Below, one piece after another: positions 25,425-34,575 of a stretch of DNA of 38,436 bases; the stretch's first letter is position 1; each line of letters starts with the position of its first letter. This DNA comes from Flavobacterium macrobrachii (lineage in GTDB: Bacteria; Bacteroidota; Bacteroidia; Flavobacteriales; Flavobacteriaceae), in assembly GCF_014486675.1 (NCBI RefSeq), contig NZ_JACTAC010000027.1, positions 1-38,436 of the forward strand. The letters run 5' to 3'. The notes under the pieces are model-generated. The model saw nothing but the letters and a program-made list of their open reading frames with translations. It was not told the DNA's origin and did no database searches. The position numbers were made by a program, and so were the translations under genes.

Positions 25425-26651
25425 ATGTTATACTACTTATTTGAATATTTAGACAAAACATTAGACATTCCTGGAACTGGAGTGTTTCAATATATTACGT
25501 TTCGTTCGGCGTTGGCTTTGATACTTTCGTTGATGATTTCTACTATTTATGGTAAAAAAATCATCACTTTTTTAAGAAATCAGCAAGTTGGCGAAACCGT
25601 TCGCGAATTGGGTTTAGAAGGTCAAACTCAAAAAGCAGGAACACCAACAATGGGTGGATTAATCATCATTATTGCAACTTTAATTCCAGTAGTTTTATTA
25701 ACGAAACTAAATAATATTTACATTTTATTGTTGATTGTAACCACGCTTTGGATGGGAACAATTGGATTTATTGACGATTACATCAAAATATTCAAAAAAG
25801 ACAAACAAGGTTTAAAAGGAATTTTTAAAGTGATTGGTCAAGTTGGTTTGGGATTAATCGTAGGTTCGGTTTTGTATTTTCATCCTGGCGTAACCGTCAG
25901 AGAAAAGTCATCTACGCCAATTACATTCAACCAAACTGAAAATGTGATTTCTCAAATTCCAGTGGAACATAAATCAACCACAACCACAATTCCGTTTACA
26001 AAAAACAACGAATTAGATTATGCTCAAATTTTAAAACCATTTACTGATGATTATCAAAATTGGGCTTGGTTAGTGTTTATTCCAATTGTGATTTTTATCA
26101 TCACAGCAGTTTCAAATGGAGCAAATCTTACTGATGGAATAGATGGTTTAGCCGCTGGAACATCAGCAATATCGGTTCTCGCACTTGGAATTTTCACCTT
26201 CATTTCGGGTAATATCATTTTGTCGAGTTATCTCAATGTGATGTACATACCAAATTCGGGAGAAATGACCGTCTTTATTGCTGCATTTGTTGGAGCATTA
26301 ATCGGATTTCTTTGGTACAATTCTTATCCAGCATCAGTATTTATGGGCGATACAGGAAGTTTGACCATCGGTGGAATTATAGCTGTTTTGGCAATTTCTG
26401 TTAGAAAAGAAATGTTGCTACCAGTTTTATGTGCTATTTTCTTTGCCGAAAGTGCTTCCGTAATTATTCAAGTTACCTATTTCAAATACACTAAAAAACG
26501 TTTTGGCGAAGGTCGAAGAGTTTTCCTCATGTCGCCATTACATCATCATTATCAAAAGAAAGGCTATCACGAAAGTAAAATCGTTACCCGTTTTTGGATT
26601 GTAACAATATTACTAGCAATCGTTTCAATAGTAACCTTAAAATTACGATAA
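25425..26651 (+). CDS. mraY: phospho-MurNAc-pentapeptide transferase MraY
   Basis: Transfers phospho-MurNAc-pentapeptide to undecaprenyl phosphate, forming lipid I. About ten membrane helices. Key motifs: PTMGGL (near 75), [17 protein letters not shown] with the DD pair (near 113), [15 protein letters not shown], and HHHYQKKG near residue 370. At 408 residues it is longer than the E. coli enzyme (360). The extra length is a polar segment of about 50 residues between helices (about 150-205, [20 protein letters not shown]...), which I infer to be exposed outside the cytoplasm and which is common in Bacteroidota. Confidence 0.94.
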   Translation: MLYYLFEYLDKTLDIPGTGVFQYITFRSALALILSLMISTIYGKKIITFLRNQQVGETVRELGLEGQTQKAGTPTMGGLIIIIATLIPVVLLTKLNNIYILLLIVTTLWMGTIGFIDDYIKIFKKDKQGLKGIFKVIGQVGLGLIVGSVLYFHPGVTVREKSSTPITFNQTENVISQIPVEHKSTTTTIPFTKNNELDYAQILKPFTDDYQNWAWLVFIPIVIFIITAVSNGANLTDGIDGLAAGTSAISVLALGIFTFISGNIILSSYLNVMYIPNSGEMTVFIAAFVGALIGFLWYNSYPASVFMGDTGSLTIGGIIAVLAISVRKEMLLPVLCAIFFAESASVIIQVTYFKYTKKRFGEGRRVFLMSPLHHHYQKKGYHESKIVTRFWIVTILLAIVSIVTLKLR

Positions 26652-26695
26652 GAAATCTTAATGAACTTAATTTCTTAATGTTTTAAAAAAGAAAG
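26652..26695. repeat. CTTAATG-word repeats before murD
   Basis: Contains CTTAATG, CTTAATT and CTTAATG in 25 bases before the murD start; an example of the per-gap word repeats in this cluster. Confidence 0.45.
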
Positions 26696-28030
26696 ATGAA
26701 AAGATTAGTGGTTTTAGGCGGTGGCGAAAGTGGAGTTGGAACAGCAATTCTAGGAAAAAAAGAAGGATACGAAGTTTTTGTTTCCGATTTTGGAAAAATA
26801 AAAGAAGATTATAAAAACGTTCTTAATCAATATGAAATAAAATGGGAAGACGAAAAGCATACGGAAGACAAAATCCTAAATGCTGATGTCGTGATGAAAA
26901 GTCCAGGAATTCCCGAAAAAGCGCCAATCGTAAAAAAGTTGGTAGAAAAAGGAATTCCCGTCATTTCCGAAATTGAATTTACAGTTCAGTTTACTAATGC
27001 CAAAACCATTGGAATAACAGGAAGTAACGGAAAGACAACCACGACAATGTTAACCTATCATTTGCTTAAACAAGCAGGATTAAATGTCGGTTTAGCAGGA
27101 AACATCGGAAAAAGTTTTGCATGGCAAGTAGCCGAAGAAAATTTTGATGTTTACGTTTTAGAACTAAGTAGTTTTCAGCTCGATGGATGCATAAATTATA
27201 AGCCAAATATTGCGGTAATAACCAACATAAGTCCAGACCATTTAGACCGATACGAATATAAATATGAAAATTATATCGCATCAAAATTTAGAATAACAAT
27301 GAACCAAGATGAAAACGACTATCTGATTTATGATAATGATGACGAAGCCATTTCAAACTGGTTGCAAAACAATAAAACAAAAGCACAATTAATTCCTTTT
27401 TCATTGCTTAAAAAAATGAAAAATGGAGCATTTATAAATAACGACACTATGGAATTTTCTATCAACAACGAAGAATTTGCAATGAAAACAACCGACATTT
27501 CATTGGAAGGAAAACACAACATGAAAAACGCAATGGCAGCAACTTCGGTAGCGCAATTGATGAAAATCAGAAAAGAAACTATTAGAGAAAGCTTATCTAA
27601 TTTTCAAGGTGTAGAACATCGTTTAGAAAAAGTGCTAAAAATCCAAAATGTGCAATACATCAACGATAGCAAAGCAACCAATGTAAACGCTACATTCTTT
27701 GCTCTTGATAGTATGAATGTACCAACAGTTTGGATTGTTGGTGGAGTTGACAAAGGAAATGATTATTCCGAGTTGATGTCGTTAGTTCGCGAAAAAGTAA
27801 AAGCCATCATCTGTCTTGGAATTGATAACAGAAAAATCATCGATGCCTTTTCTGACGTAGTCGATATGATGGTAGAAGTTGACAATATGCGCGATGCCGT
27901 AAATACCGCAAAACACATTGCCGAAAAAGGCGATAACGTATTGCTTTCACCAGCTTGCGCCAGTTTTGATTTATTTCAAAACTACGAAGACAGAGGAAAC
28001 CAGTTCAAAGCAGCGGTGAGAAATTTGTAA
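26696..28030 (+). CDS. murD: UDP-MurNAc-L-Ala--D-Glu ligase MurD
   Basis: Adds D-glutamate to UDP-MurNAc-L-alanine. N-terminal Rossmann domain with VVLGGGESGVGTAIL, ATP loop GSNGKTTTT starting at residue 109, then ELSSFQLD and NISPDHLDRY of the central domain, and the C-terminal Mur ligase domain (YINDSKATNVNAT, VWIVGGVDKGNDY, LLSPACASFDLF). Length of 444 residues is normal. Its stop codon lies inside the left arm of the 37-bp inverted repeat that encloses the next gene. Confidence 0.95.
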   Translation: MKRLVVLGGGESGVGTAILGKKEGYEVFVSDFGKIKEDYKNVLNQYEIKWEDEKHTEDKILNADVVMKSPGIPEKAPIVKKLVEKGIPVISEIEFTVQFTNAKTIGITGSNGKTTTTMLTYHLLKQAGLNVGLAGNIGKSFAWQVAEENFDVYVLELSSFQLDGCINYKPNIAVITNISPDHLDRYEYKYENYIASKFRITMNQDENDYLIYDNDDEAISNWLQNNKTKAQLIPFSLLKKMKNGAFINNDTMEFSINNEEFAMKTTDISLEGKHNMKNAMAATSVAQLMKIRKETIRESLSNFQGVEHRLEKVLKIQNVQYINDSKATNVNATFFALDSMNVPTVWIVGGVDKGNDYSELMSLVREKVKAIICLGIDNRKIIDAFSDVVDMMVEVDNMRDAVNTAKHIAEKGDNVLLSPACASFDLFQNYEDRGNQFKAAVRNL

Positions 28031-28061
28031 TATTAAATATTAGATTTTAAATATTAAATAT
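28025..28061. repeat. left arm of 37-bp perfect inverted repeat
   Basis: Reverse complement of 28450-28486 without a mismatch. It includes the murD stop (28028-28030) and the first two bases of the four-helix-bundle ATG. Very AT-rich, built of TATTAAATATTAGATTTTAA-type words. Confidence 0.95.
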
Positions 28062-28425
28062 GACAAACGAGCAACTGAAAAATAGAACAAAAGCATTTTC
28101 TTTGAGAATATTAGAATTAGTTGAGATTATGCCTAATTCTATCTCGAGTAGAGTTGTAATTAATCAGTTGGCAAAAAGCGGAACTTCTGTTGGAGCAAAT
28201 TACAGAGCAGTTTGTAGAGCTAGAAGTGATAAAGAGTTTGTTGCAAAATTAAATATAGTTCTTGAAGAAGCTGATGAATGTCAGTTTTGGTTAGAAATAA
28301 TTCAAGAAATGAATTGGATTAAACAAGCATCAGATTTGGATTTAATTATGAAAGAAGCAAGTGAATTGGTTGCCATTTTTGTGTCAACATTAAAAACAGT
28401 AAACAACAGAATAAATAACAAATAG
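28060..28425 (+). CDS. four-helix-bundle protein (23S rRNA intervening-sequence family)
   Basis: A 121-residue protein of the S23/IVP family, first known from genes inside intervening sequences of 23S rRNA. Family signs: RTKAFSLRILELVEIMP, then LAKSGTSVGANYRAVCRARSDKEFVAKLNIVLEEADECQFWLEII, and a C-terminal helix. No membrane segment or catalytic residues. The biochemical role of the family is not established; a nucleic-acid-binding or structural role is often suggested. Here it interrupts the dcw cluster between murD and ftsW, where it is not normally found, and is enclosed by 37-bp perfect inverted repeats, one of which overlaps its ATG. Confidence 0.88.
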   Translation: MTNEQLKNRTKAFSLRILELVEIMPNSISSRVVINQLAKSGTSVGANYRAVCRARSDKEFVAKLNIVLEEADECQFWLEIIQEMNWIKQASDLDLIMKEASELVAIFVSTLKTVNNRINNK

Positions 28426-28449
28426 TAACGAAATTATTATATCGTCACG

Positions 28450-28486
28450 ATATTTAATATTTAAAATCTAATATTTAATATTACAA
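28450..28486. repeat. right arm of 37-bp perfect inverted repeat
   Basis: Perfect complement of 28025-28061. Its last base is the A of the ftsW start codon. The 20 bases 28451-28470 also occur unchanged at 36776-36795 before the YqeY gene. Confidence 0.95.
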
Positions 28487-29787
28487 TGAAAGAGTTAATT
28501 ACAAATTTAAAAGGAGATAAAGTCATTTGGGCATTCGTTGCCCTATTGGCGTTGTTTTCGTTTATGCCTGTTTTTAGCGCGAGTAGTAATTTGGCTTATA
28601 TGCGTCACGGTTCTGGAAACGCATTTACCTATTTGTTAAAACACGGAATACAAATTTTCGTTGGGTTTTTCATTATTTATAAAATCCATAAATTTCCGTA
28701 TCATTATTTCAAAACCATTTCATGGATAATGCTTCCAGTGGTTTGGATACTTTTGGCTTACACGTTGATGAAAGGAACAGTAATCGATGGAGCAAACGCT
28801 AGCCGATGGATACAAATTCCGTTCGTTGGTATTACGTTTCAAACATCAACGTTAGCATCAATTGTATTGTACGTTTACGTAGCAAGATATTTATCCAAAA
28901 AACGCGAAACACCAGTCACTTTTCAGTCATCGCTTATCGAGCTTTGGTTGCCGGTTTTCATCACGCTAATACTAATTTTACCAGCCAATTTCTCAACAGC
29001 AGCGTTGATTTTTTCAATGGTAATCATGATAACATTCATTGGAAAATATCCGCTAAAATACATTGGAGTTATTCTTGCGGCAGGAATTGCAGGTTTGACC
29101 TTTTTCATTTTGGTTGCCAAAGCTTTTCCCGATGCATTTCCAAACCGTGTTGATACATGGATGAAACGTATTGACAATTTCGCCTCAGATAAACCAGATG
29201 AAGATGTATATCAAATCGAAAAAGCAAAAATAGCAATTGCTTCTGGTGGAATTTATGGACTTGGACCTGGAAAAAGTGTTCAAAAGAACTTTTTGCCTCA
29301 ATCGTCTTCCGATTTTATTTATGCAATTATTGTTGAAGAATACGGGTTGATTGGCGCATTTTCGGTGCTAGCAATGTATCTTTTATTACTATTCCGATTT
29401 GTAATTGCAGCTCATAAATCGCCAACACTTTTTGCCAAACTAGTCGTCGTTGGACTTGGATTTCCCATAATTTTTCAAGCGATGACCAATATGGCAGTTG
29501 CTGTAGAATTATTTCCAGTAACAGGACAAACATTACCATTAATCAGTTCCGGCGGAAGTTCCATTTGGATGACATGTATTGCATTGGGAATTATACTTTC
29601 GGTAACCAGAAAAGAAGAAGAAATAGCACAAGACGAAGCCGAAAAAGAGAAGCGTGAAATTGCGTTGCAAAAGCTAATCGATAAACAATTACAAGAAGAC
29701 GAAGAAGAGGAAAAGATAAATGAAAATGAGGATTTCTCTATTGAAGACAAGGCAAATCCATTGGAACCAATTTTGAAGAAAAATTAG
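28486..29787 (+). CDS. ftsW: septal peptidoglycan polymerase FtsW (SEDS family)
   Basis: Lipid II polymerase that works with FtsI at the septum. Multi-spanning (about ten helices) with SEDS features: [23 protein letters not shown] (about 104-126), the loop with [47 protein letters not shown] holding the conserved acidic residue region, and [12 protein letters not shown] near residue 350. The C-terminal 50 residues form a charged Glu/Lys tail. Length of 433 is normal. The start codon touches the inverted repeat. murG follows one base after its stop. Confidence 0.94.
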   Translation: MKELITNLKGDKVIWAFVALLALFSFMPVFSASSNLAYMRHGSGNAFTYLLKHGIQIFVGFFIIYKIHKFPYHYFKTISWIMLPVVWILLAYTLMKGTVIDGANASRWIQIPFVGITFQTSTLASIVLYVYVARYLSKKRETPVTFQSSLIELWLPVFITLILILPANFSTAALIFSMVIMITFIGKYPLKYIGVILAAGIAGLTFFILVAKAFPDAFPNRVDTWMKRIDNFASDKPDEDVYQIEKAKIAIASGGIYGLGPGKSVQKNFLPQSSSDFIYAIIVEEYGLIGAFSVLAMYLLLLFRFVIAAHKSPTLFAKLVVVGLGFPIIFQAMTNMAVAVELFPVTGQTLPLISSGGSSIWMTCIALGIILSVTRKEEEIAQDEAEKEKREIALQKLIDKQLQEDEEEEKINENEDFSIEDKANPLEPILKKN

Positions 29788-29788
29788 C

Positions 29789-30880
29789 ATGAGAAAATTA
29801 AAATTCATAGTAAGTGGTGGCGGAACTGGCGGACATATTTATCCAGCAATTGCTATTGCGAATGAATTAAAATCGCGTTTCCCTGATGCGGAATTTCTTT
29901 TTGTTGGTGCCAAAGACAAAATGGAAATGCAAAAAGTGCCTCAAGCTGGATATAAAATTGAAGGTCTGTGGATTGCTGGTTTACAACGAAAATTGACGGT
30001 TCAAAATATGATGTTTCCATTCAAATTGATAAGCAGTTTGTGGAAATCGCGTCAAATAATAAATAAGTTCAAACCTGATGTTGTAATTGGAACTGGCGGT
30101 TTTGCTTCTGGACCATTATTGCAAGTGGCAAATAGCAGAAACATTCCAACTCTAGTTCAAGAGCAAAATTCATATCCAGGAATAACCAATAAATTGTTAA
30201 GCAAAAAGGCAAATAAAATTTGTGTTGCGTATGATAATTTGGAACGATTTTTTCCAAAAGAAAAGATTGTTGTAACAGGAAATCCGGTTCGTGAAGATTT
30301 GTTGAATATTGAAAATAAAAAGGAAGAAGCAATCGCTCATTTCAATTTAGATAGAAATAAGAAAACGCTTTTGGTTCTCGGCGGAAGTTTAGGCGCAAGA
30401 AGAATTAACCAATTGATTGAAAAAGAAATTTACAATATTGTTTCCAAAGATATTCAAGTGATTTGGCAATGCGGGAAGTTTTATATTAACGAATACAAAC
30501 ATTTTTCAGATGGAAAAAATGTTCAGGTTTTAGATTTTATTGATAGAATGGATTTGGTTTATGCTGCAGCAGATTTTGTGATTTCTCGTGCTGGCGCATC
30601 ATCAGTTTCAGAGTTATGTTTGGTAGGAAAACCAACAATTTTTATTCCATCACCAAACGTAGCCGAAGATCATCAAACTAAAAATGCAAAAGCGATAGTC
30701 GATAAAAATGGCGCTATTCTTTTAAAAGAAAATGAATTAGATGAAAAGTTTGAAACAACTTTTTCCAATTTAATTTCGAATGAAAGTTTGCAAAAAGAAT
30801 TAAGCCAAAACATAAAAAGCTTGGCAAAACCAAATGCAACCAAAGATATAGTTGAAGAGATAATAAAGTTGATAAAATAG
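29789..30880 (+). CDS. murG: UDP-GlcNAc transferase MurG
   Basis: Glycosyltransferase (GT28) that converts lipid I to lipid II at the inner face of the membrane. N-terminal [15 protein letters not shown] (about 9-23), [16 protein letters not shown], the [13 protein letters not shown] loop opening the second Rossmann domain, and the UDP-GlcNAc site [34 protein letters not shown]. Length of 363 residues is typical. Begins one base after ftsW, so translation is coupled. Confidence 0.95.
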   Translation: MRKLKFIVSGGGTGGHIYPAIAIANELKSRFPDAEFLFVGAKDKMEMQKVPQAGYKIEGLWIAGLQRKLTVQNMMFPFKLISSLWKSRQIINKFKPDVVIGTGGFASGPLLQVANSRNIPTLVQEQNSYPGITNKLLSKKANKICVAYDNLERFFPKEKIVVTGNPVREDLLNIENKKEEAIAHFNLDRNKKTLLVLGGSLGARRINQLIEKEIYNIVSKDIQVIWQCGKFYINEYKHFSDGKNVQVLDFIDRMDLVYAAADFVISRAGASSVSELCLVGKPTIFIPSPNVAEDHQTKNAKAIVDKNGAILLKENELDEKFETTFSNLISNESLQKELSQNIKSLAKPNATKDIVEEIIKLIK

Positions 30881-30962
30881 TAATGACAAAAATCAATGAT
30901 GAAATTTGAATTTTAAGTTTAACATTGATTTTTGAAGTTGTAATTGAATTTTGATATTGAAA
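30881..30962. repeat. inverted repeat and reverse copy of the TCAACTTC word family
   Basis: AAAAATCAATG (30888-30898) and CATTGATTTTT (30923-30933) form an 11-bp perfect inverted repeat with a 24-base loop. The right side continues as GATTTTTGAAGTTG and then TTGAATTTTGATATTG. That is the reverse complement of the AAAAATCAACTTC words at 10501-10539. Confidence 0.75.
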
Positions 30963-32315
30963 ATGAATTTAAACCAAATACATAACGTCTATTTTATAGG
31001 AATTGGAGGCATCGGAATGAGTGCTTTGGCTCGTTATTTTCAAAACATTGGAAAGAATGTTTCGGGCTACGACAAAACGCCAACCATGTTAACCGATGAA
31101 TTGATTGCAGGCGGAATGCAAATTCATTTTGAAGACAATATCAATTTAATTCCACAAGAATATTATATAGAAAACACATTGGTTATTGTTACTCCAGCTG
31201 TTCCTGTTTCGCATTCTGAATGGAATTTTTTCTTGGAAAGAAATTATAACATAAAAAAGCGTGCAGAAGTTTTAGGATTGATAACTAAAGATACATTTTG
31301 CTTTGCAGTTGCTGGAACACACGGGAAAACGACAACATCGAGTATTCTTGGTCATATTTTATACGAAAGTGGAGCAGACGTTACGGCTTTCCTTGGCGGA
31401 ATTGTCGAAAATTATCATTCCAACTTAATCGGAAAAGGAAAAACAATTTCGGTTGTTGAAGCCGATGAGTTCGACCGTTCGTTTTTACATCTACATCCAG
31501 ATATTGCTTGTGTAACATCCATGGATGCTGACCATTTGGACATTTATGGTGATAAATCGGCTATTGAAGACTCGTTTCGAGAATTCGCCGATAAAGTCTC
31601 GGACAAAACCAAATTGTTTGTACCAAAAGGTTTGCCGCTCGAAGGTTTAACTGTTGGGATAAATAACGGTGCAACTTACACCGCAAAGAACATTAGAGTA
31701 GAAAATAGTAGTTATGTTTTTGATGTGGAAACGCCATCAGAAACAATTGAAAATATTGCGTTCGGGTTACCTGGACATCATAATTTAATGAATGCCTTGA
31801 TGGCGTTAGCGATGGCAAAAACATTTGGCACCCCAACCAGTGACATTGCTAACGCCTTGGCTTCATTTAAAGGTGTGCAACGACGATTTTCATATCAAAT
31901 TAAATCTGAAAATTTAGTTTATATCGATGATTATGCACATCATCCAACCGAAATTAACGCTGTTCATCAAGCGGTTAGAGAATTGTATCCAAATCAAAAA
32001 GTATTGGCGATTTTTCAGCCTCATTTGTTCAGTAGAACCAAAGATTTTGCCGATGGTTTTGCAGAAAGTTTGGCTCAATTTGACGAATTATTATTGATGG
32101 ATATTTATCCAGCAAGAGAATTACCAATGGAAGGAATAACTTCGGAATGGTTATTGTCTAAAGTTAAAAAAGAGAATAAAAAACTGGTTCAAAAATCAGA
32201 ATTAATTGATGAAATTTTAAATTCAAATGCTACGATTATAGTTACAATTGGTGCAGGCGATATTGGCGAATTAGTTCCGAAAATTAAATCTTCATTGATT
32301 TTAGCCAAAGAATAA
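30963..32315 (+). CDS. murC: UDP-MurNAc--L-Ala ligase MurC
   Basis: First amino-acid ligase of peptidoglycan precursor synthesis. N-terminal IGIGGIGMSALARYF, ATP loop GTHGKTTTS from residue 118, EADEFDRSFLHLHP, DADHLDIYGD, PGHHNLMNALMAL and the C-terminal YIDDYAHHPTEI plus FQPHLFSRT. Length of 450 is normal. The frame extends 12 bases upstream to a TTG, but the ATG at 30963 gives the usual N-terminus MNLNQIHNVYFIGIGG. It stands 82 bp after murG, the gap being filled with repeats. Confidence 0.95.
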   Translation: MNLNQIHNVYFIGIGGIGMSALARYFQNIGKNVSGYDKTPTMLTDELIAGGMQIHFEDNINLIPQEYYIENTLVIVTPAVPVSHSEWNFFLERNYNIKKRAEVLGLITKDTFCFAVAGTHGKTTTSSILGHILYESGADVTAFLGGIVENYHSNLIGKGKTISVVEADEFDRSFLHLHPDIACVTSMDADHLDIYGDKSAIEDSFREFADKVSDKTKLFVPKGLPLEGLTVGINNGATYTAKNIRVENSSYVFDVETPSETIENIAFGLPGHHNLMNALMALAMAKTFGTPTSDIANALASFKGVQRRFSYQIKSENLVYIDDYAHHPTEINAVHQAVRELYPNQKVLAIFQPHLFSRTKDFADGFAESLAQFDELLLMDIYPARELPMEGITSEWLLSKVKKENKKLVQKSELIDEILNSNATIIVTIGAGDIGELVPKIKSSLILAKE

Positions 32316-32316
32316 T

Positions 32317-32350
32317 AGGAGGTTGAATAATGAATTGCCTGATTTTTTAG
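32317..32350 (+). other. perfect Shine-Dalgarno followed by a six-codon mini-ORF
   Basis: AGGAGG at 32317-32322, seven-base spacer, then ATG at 32330 and codons for MNCLIF ending in TAG (32348-32350). A 6-bp hairpin (GCCTGAT region 32338-32343 with ATCAGG 32352-32357) overlaps its end. A strong Shine-Dalgarno sequence is rare in this phylum; the mini-ORF lies 25 bases before ftsQ. It could be chance. Confidence 0.35.
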
Positions 32351-32375
32351 TATCAGGATTTATAAAATAAAAAAT

Positions 32376-33098
32376 ATGAAATTATTTACATGGACAAATA
32401 TCAGATTAGTACTAATGATTATGTTAGTTCTATTTCTTTTTTCTTTTGCTTCCATGCGAAATGAGAATAGAAAAATAACCAAAATTGATGTAAAAATCAT
32501 CGATGAAGACACACCTTTTTTATTGCCAACAATGGTTAATAAATTGTTAATAGAAAAAAATGAGCACTCAAAAACTATTACCAAAGAAGGTTTAGATTTG
32601 AAGAAATTGGAGAAGTCTGTCAATAATCATGATTTGATACAAAAATCAGAGCTGTTTGTCAGTGTTGATGGGGTTTTAAAAGCCGTTGTCAAACAAAAAA
32701 CACCAGTTGGAAGAGTAGTTCAGGAAACGGGTTCTTTTTATATTGATTATGAAGGAAATAGAATGTCGTTGTCTGAAAATTATTCGGCTAGAGTTCCGCT
32801 AGTTTCTGGCAAAATTGATGCTGTTGAAAACGAAAAATTATCTGAAGTATTGAAGATGATTTACGAAGATGATTTTTTGAAAAAAAATATCATTGGAGTA
32901 CAAGTTGTGTCCAGCGGTAACCTGATTATGCAGAATAGAAATTACGATTACACCATCGATTTTGGTAAAATTATTAACATTGATAGAAAATTTAAAAACT
33001 ATAAAGCATTTTTTCAAAAAGCAGTTTTAGATAGCACTTTGAACAATTACAAAAAGATTAACTTGAAGTTTACACAACAAGTGGTTTGTATAAAATAG
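32376..33098 (+). CDS. ftsQ: cell division protein FtsQ/DivIB
   Basis: A 240-residue bitopic membrane protein. The short cytoplasmic N-terminus is followed by one membrane helix (LVLMIMLVLFLFSFA, about residues 10-25). A periplasmic POTRA-like segment comes next (about 35-105, KITKIDVKIIDEDTPFLLPTMVNKLLIEK...), and then the FtsQ beta domain (SFYIDYEGNRMSLSENYSARVPLVSG). Identity with E. coli FtsQ is low, so topology, the FYID..G.RM.L pattern and position between murC and ftsA carry the call. ftsA starts immediately after its stop. Confidence 0.9.
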   Translation: MKLFTWTNIRLVLMIMLVLFLFSFASMRNENRKITKIDVKIIDEDTPFLLPTMVNKLLIEKNEHSKTITKEGLDLKKLEKSVNNHDLIQKSELFVSVDGVLKAVVKQKTPVGRVVQETGSFYIDYEGNRMSLSENYSARVPLVSGKIDAVENEKLSEVLKMIYEDDFLKKNIIGVQVVSSGNLIMQNRNYDYTIDFGKIINIDRKFKNYKAFFQKAVLDSTLNNYKKINLKFTQQVVCIK

Positions 33099-34484
33099 AT
33101 GATTATGGAAAAAGAGAATATTGCCGTTGGATTAGACATTGGAACAACCAAAATTGTTGCCATGATTGGAAAGAAAAACGAGTATGGAAAACTTGAAATT
33201 CTTGGAGTTGGAAAATCCAAAAGTCTTGGTGTTGCTCGAGGTGTTGTAAACAACATCACTCAAACAATACAATCTATTCAGCAAGCCGTAATCGAAGCGG
33301 AAGCCAATTCAGGATACAAAATCAATGATGTTGTGGTTGGAATTGCAGGTCAACACATTCGCAGTATTCAACATACTGATTATGTGATTAGAACCAATCC
33401 AGAAGAAGTAATTAGTGGGAAAGATATTCAACTTTTAATCGATCAAGTGAATAAATTGGCAATGTTGCCTGGAGAAGAAATTATCCATGTATTGCCACAA
33501 GAATTTAAAATCGATGGACAAGCCGAAATCAAAGAACCAATTGGAATGTATGGTGGAAGATTGGAAGCTAGTTTTCATGTAGTTGTTGGGCAAGCTTCAT
33601 CAATCAGAAACGTTGGAAGATGTATTCAAAGTTCAGGAATTGAGCTTTCTGGATTAACTTTAGAACCATTAGCTTCTGCAGATGCAGTTTTAAGTCAAGA
33701 AGAAAAAGAAGCTGGTGTTGCATTAATCGATATTGGCGGTGGAACAACCGATTTAGCCATTTTTAAAGATGGAATTATTCGTCATACAGCCGTTGTACCA
33801 TTTGGTGGAAACGTAATTACTGATGATATCAAAGAAGGTTGTTCGATTATAGAAAAACAAGCAGAATTATTAAAAACAAAATTTGGTTCAGCTTGGCCAG
33901 GAGAAAATAAAGACAACGAAATTGTTTCAATTCCAGGATTAAGAGGAAGAGATCCAAAAGAAATTTCGCTTAAAAATTTGTCAAAAATCATTCATGCGCG
34001 TGTAGTTGAAATTATTGAGCAAGTTTTTAATGAAATAAAAGCATATGGACACGAAGATCCAAGAAAAAAATTAATCGCTGGAATTGTATTAACTGGCGGT
34101 GGTTCTCAATTAAATCATATCAAGCAAATTGTGGAATACATCACAGGAATGGACACAAGAATTGGTTACCCAAACGAGCATTTGGCAGGCAATTCTAGCG
34201 AAGAAATTTCTAATCCGTTATACGCAACAGCAGTTGGATTATTGATGAATAGCATAGCTAATAATTCTAACAGTGCATATAAAATTGAACTGAAAGAAGT
34301 ACAACAAGTAGCACCAAAAGAAACTATTCAACAAGTAGTTGAAGTAAAAGAAGAAGTTGTAGAAGAGCAAGTTGAACAGCCAAAAGCGGTAGAACAACCT
34401 GAAACAACGGGTGAAAAAATTAAGCGTTCGTTTTTTGATAAATATGTTGATAAAATCAAAGATTTCTTAGACAACGCCGAGTAA
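33099..34484 (+). CDS. ftsA: cell division protein FtsA
   Basis: Actin-like ATPase that tethers FtsZ to the membrane. N-terminal VGLDIGTTKIVAMIGKK (phosphate-1), ALIDIGGGTTDLAIF (phosphate-2) and IVLTGGGSQL (adenosine motif) are in order; the SHS2 1C subdomain lies at about 85-160. After about residue 395 there is a Glu/Gln/Val-rich linker, then the amphipathic C-terminal helix IKRSFFDKYVDKIKDFL (441-457), the membrane-targeting sequence. At 461 residues it is longer than E. coli FtsA (420) because of the linker. A second ATG at 33105 is possible. Confidence 0.95.
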   Translation: MIMEKENIAVGLDIGTTKIVAMIGKKNEYGKLEILGVGKSKSLGVARGVVNNITQTIQSIQQAVIEAEANSGYKINDVVVGIAGQHIRSIQHTDYVIRTNPEEVISGKDIQLLIDQVNKLAMLPGEEIIHVLPQEFKIDGQAEIKEPIGMYGGRLEASFHVVVGQASSIRNVGRCIQSSGIELSGLTLEPLASADAVLSQEEKEAGVALIDIGGGTTDLAIFKDGIIRHTAVVPFGGNVITDDIKEGCSIIEKQAELLKTKFGSAWPGENKDNEIVSIPGLRGRDPKEISLKNLSKIIHARVVEIIEQVFNEIKAYGHEDPRKKLIAGIVLTGGGSQLNHIKQIVEYITGMDTRIGYPNEHLAGNSSEEISNPLYATAVGLLMNSIANNSNSAYKIELKEVQQVAPKETIQQVVEVKEEVVEEQVEQPKAVEQPETTGEKIKRSFFDKYVDKIKDFLDNAE

Positions 34485-34575
34485 AATTTAGTAGCTTTCA
34501 ATACTGAGTTTACAGTATAGAAGAAACAAAAAAATAGAAAGAATACAGAATAAAATCAAGCAAAACCAAAATAGT
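34485..34575. other. ftsA-ftsZ gap with a small hairpin
   Basis: A 6-bp perfect stem ATACTG (34501-34506) and CAGTAT (34513-34518) lies 17 bases after ftsA, followed by A-rich sequence up to ftsZ. It has no T-run, so it is more likely an mRNA-processing or stability element than a terminator. No TAnnTTTG match seen. Confidence 0.4.
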
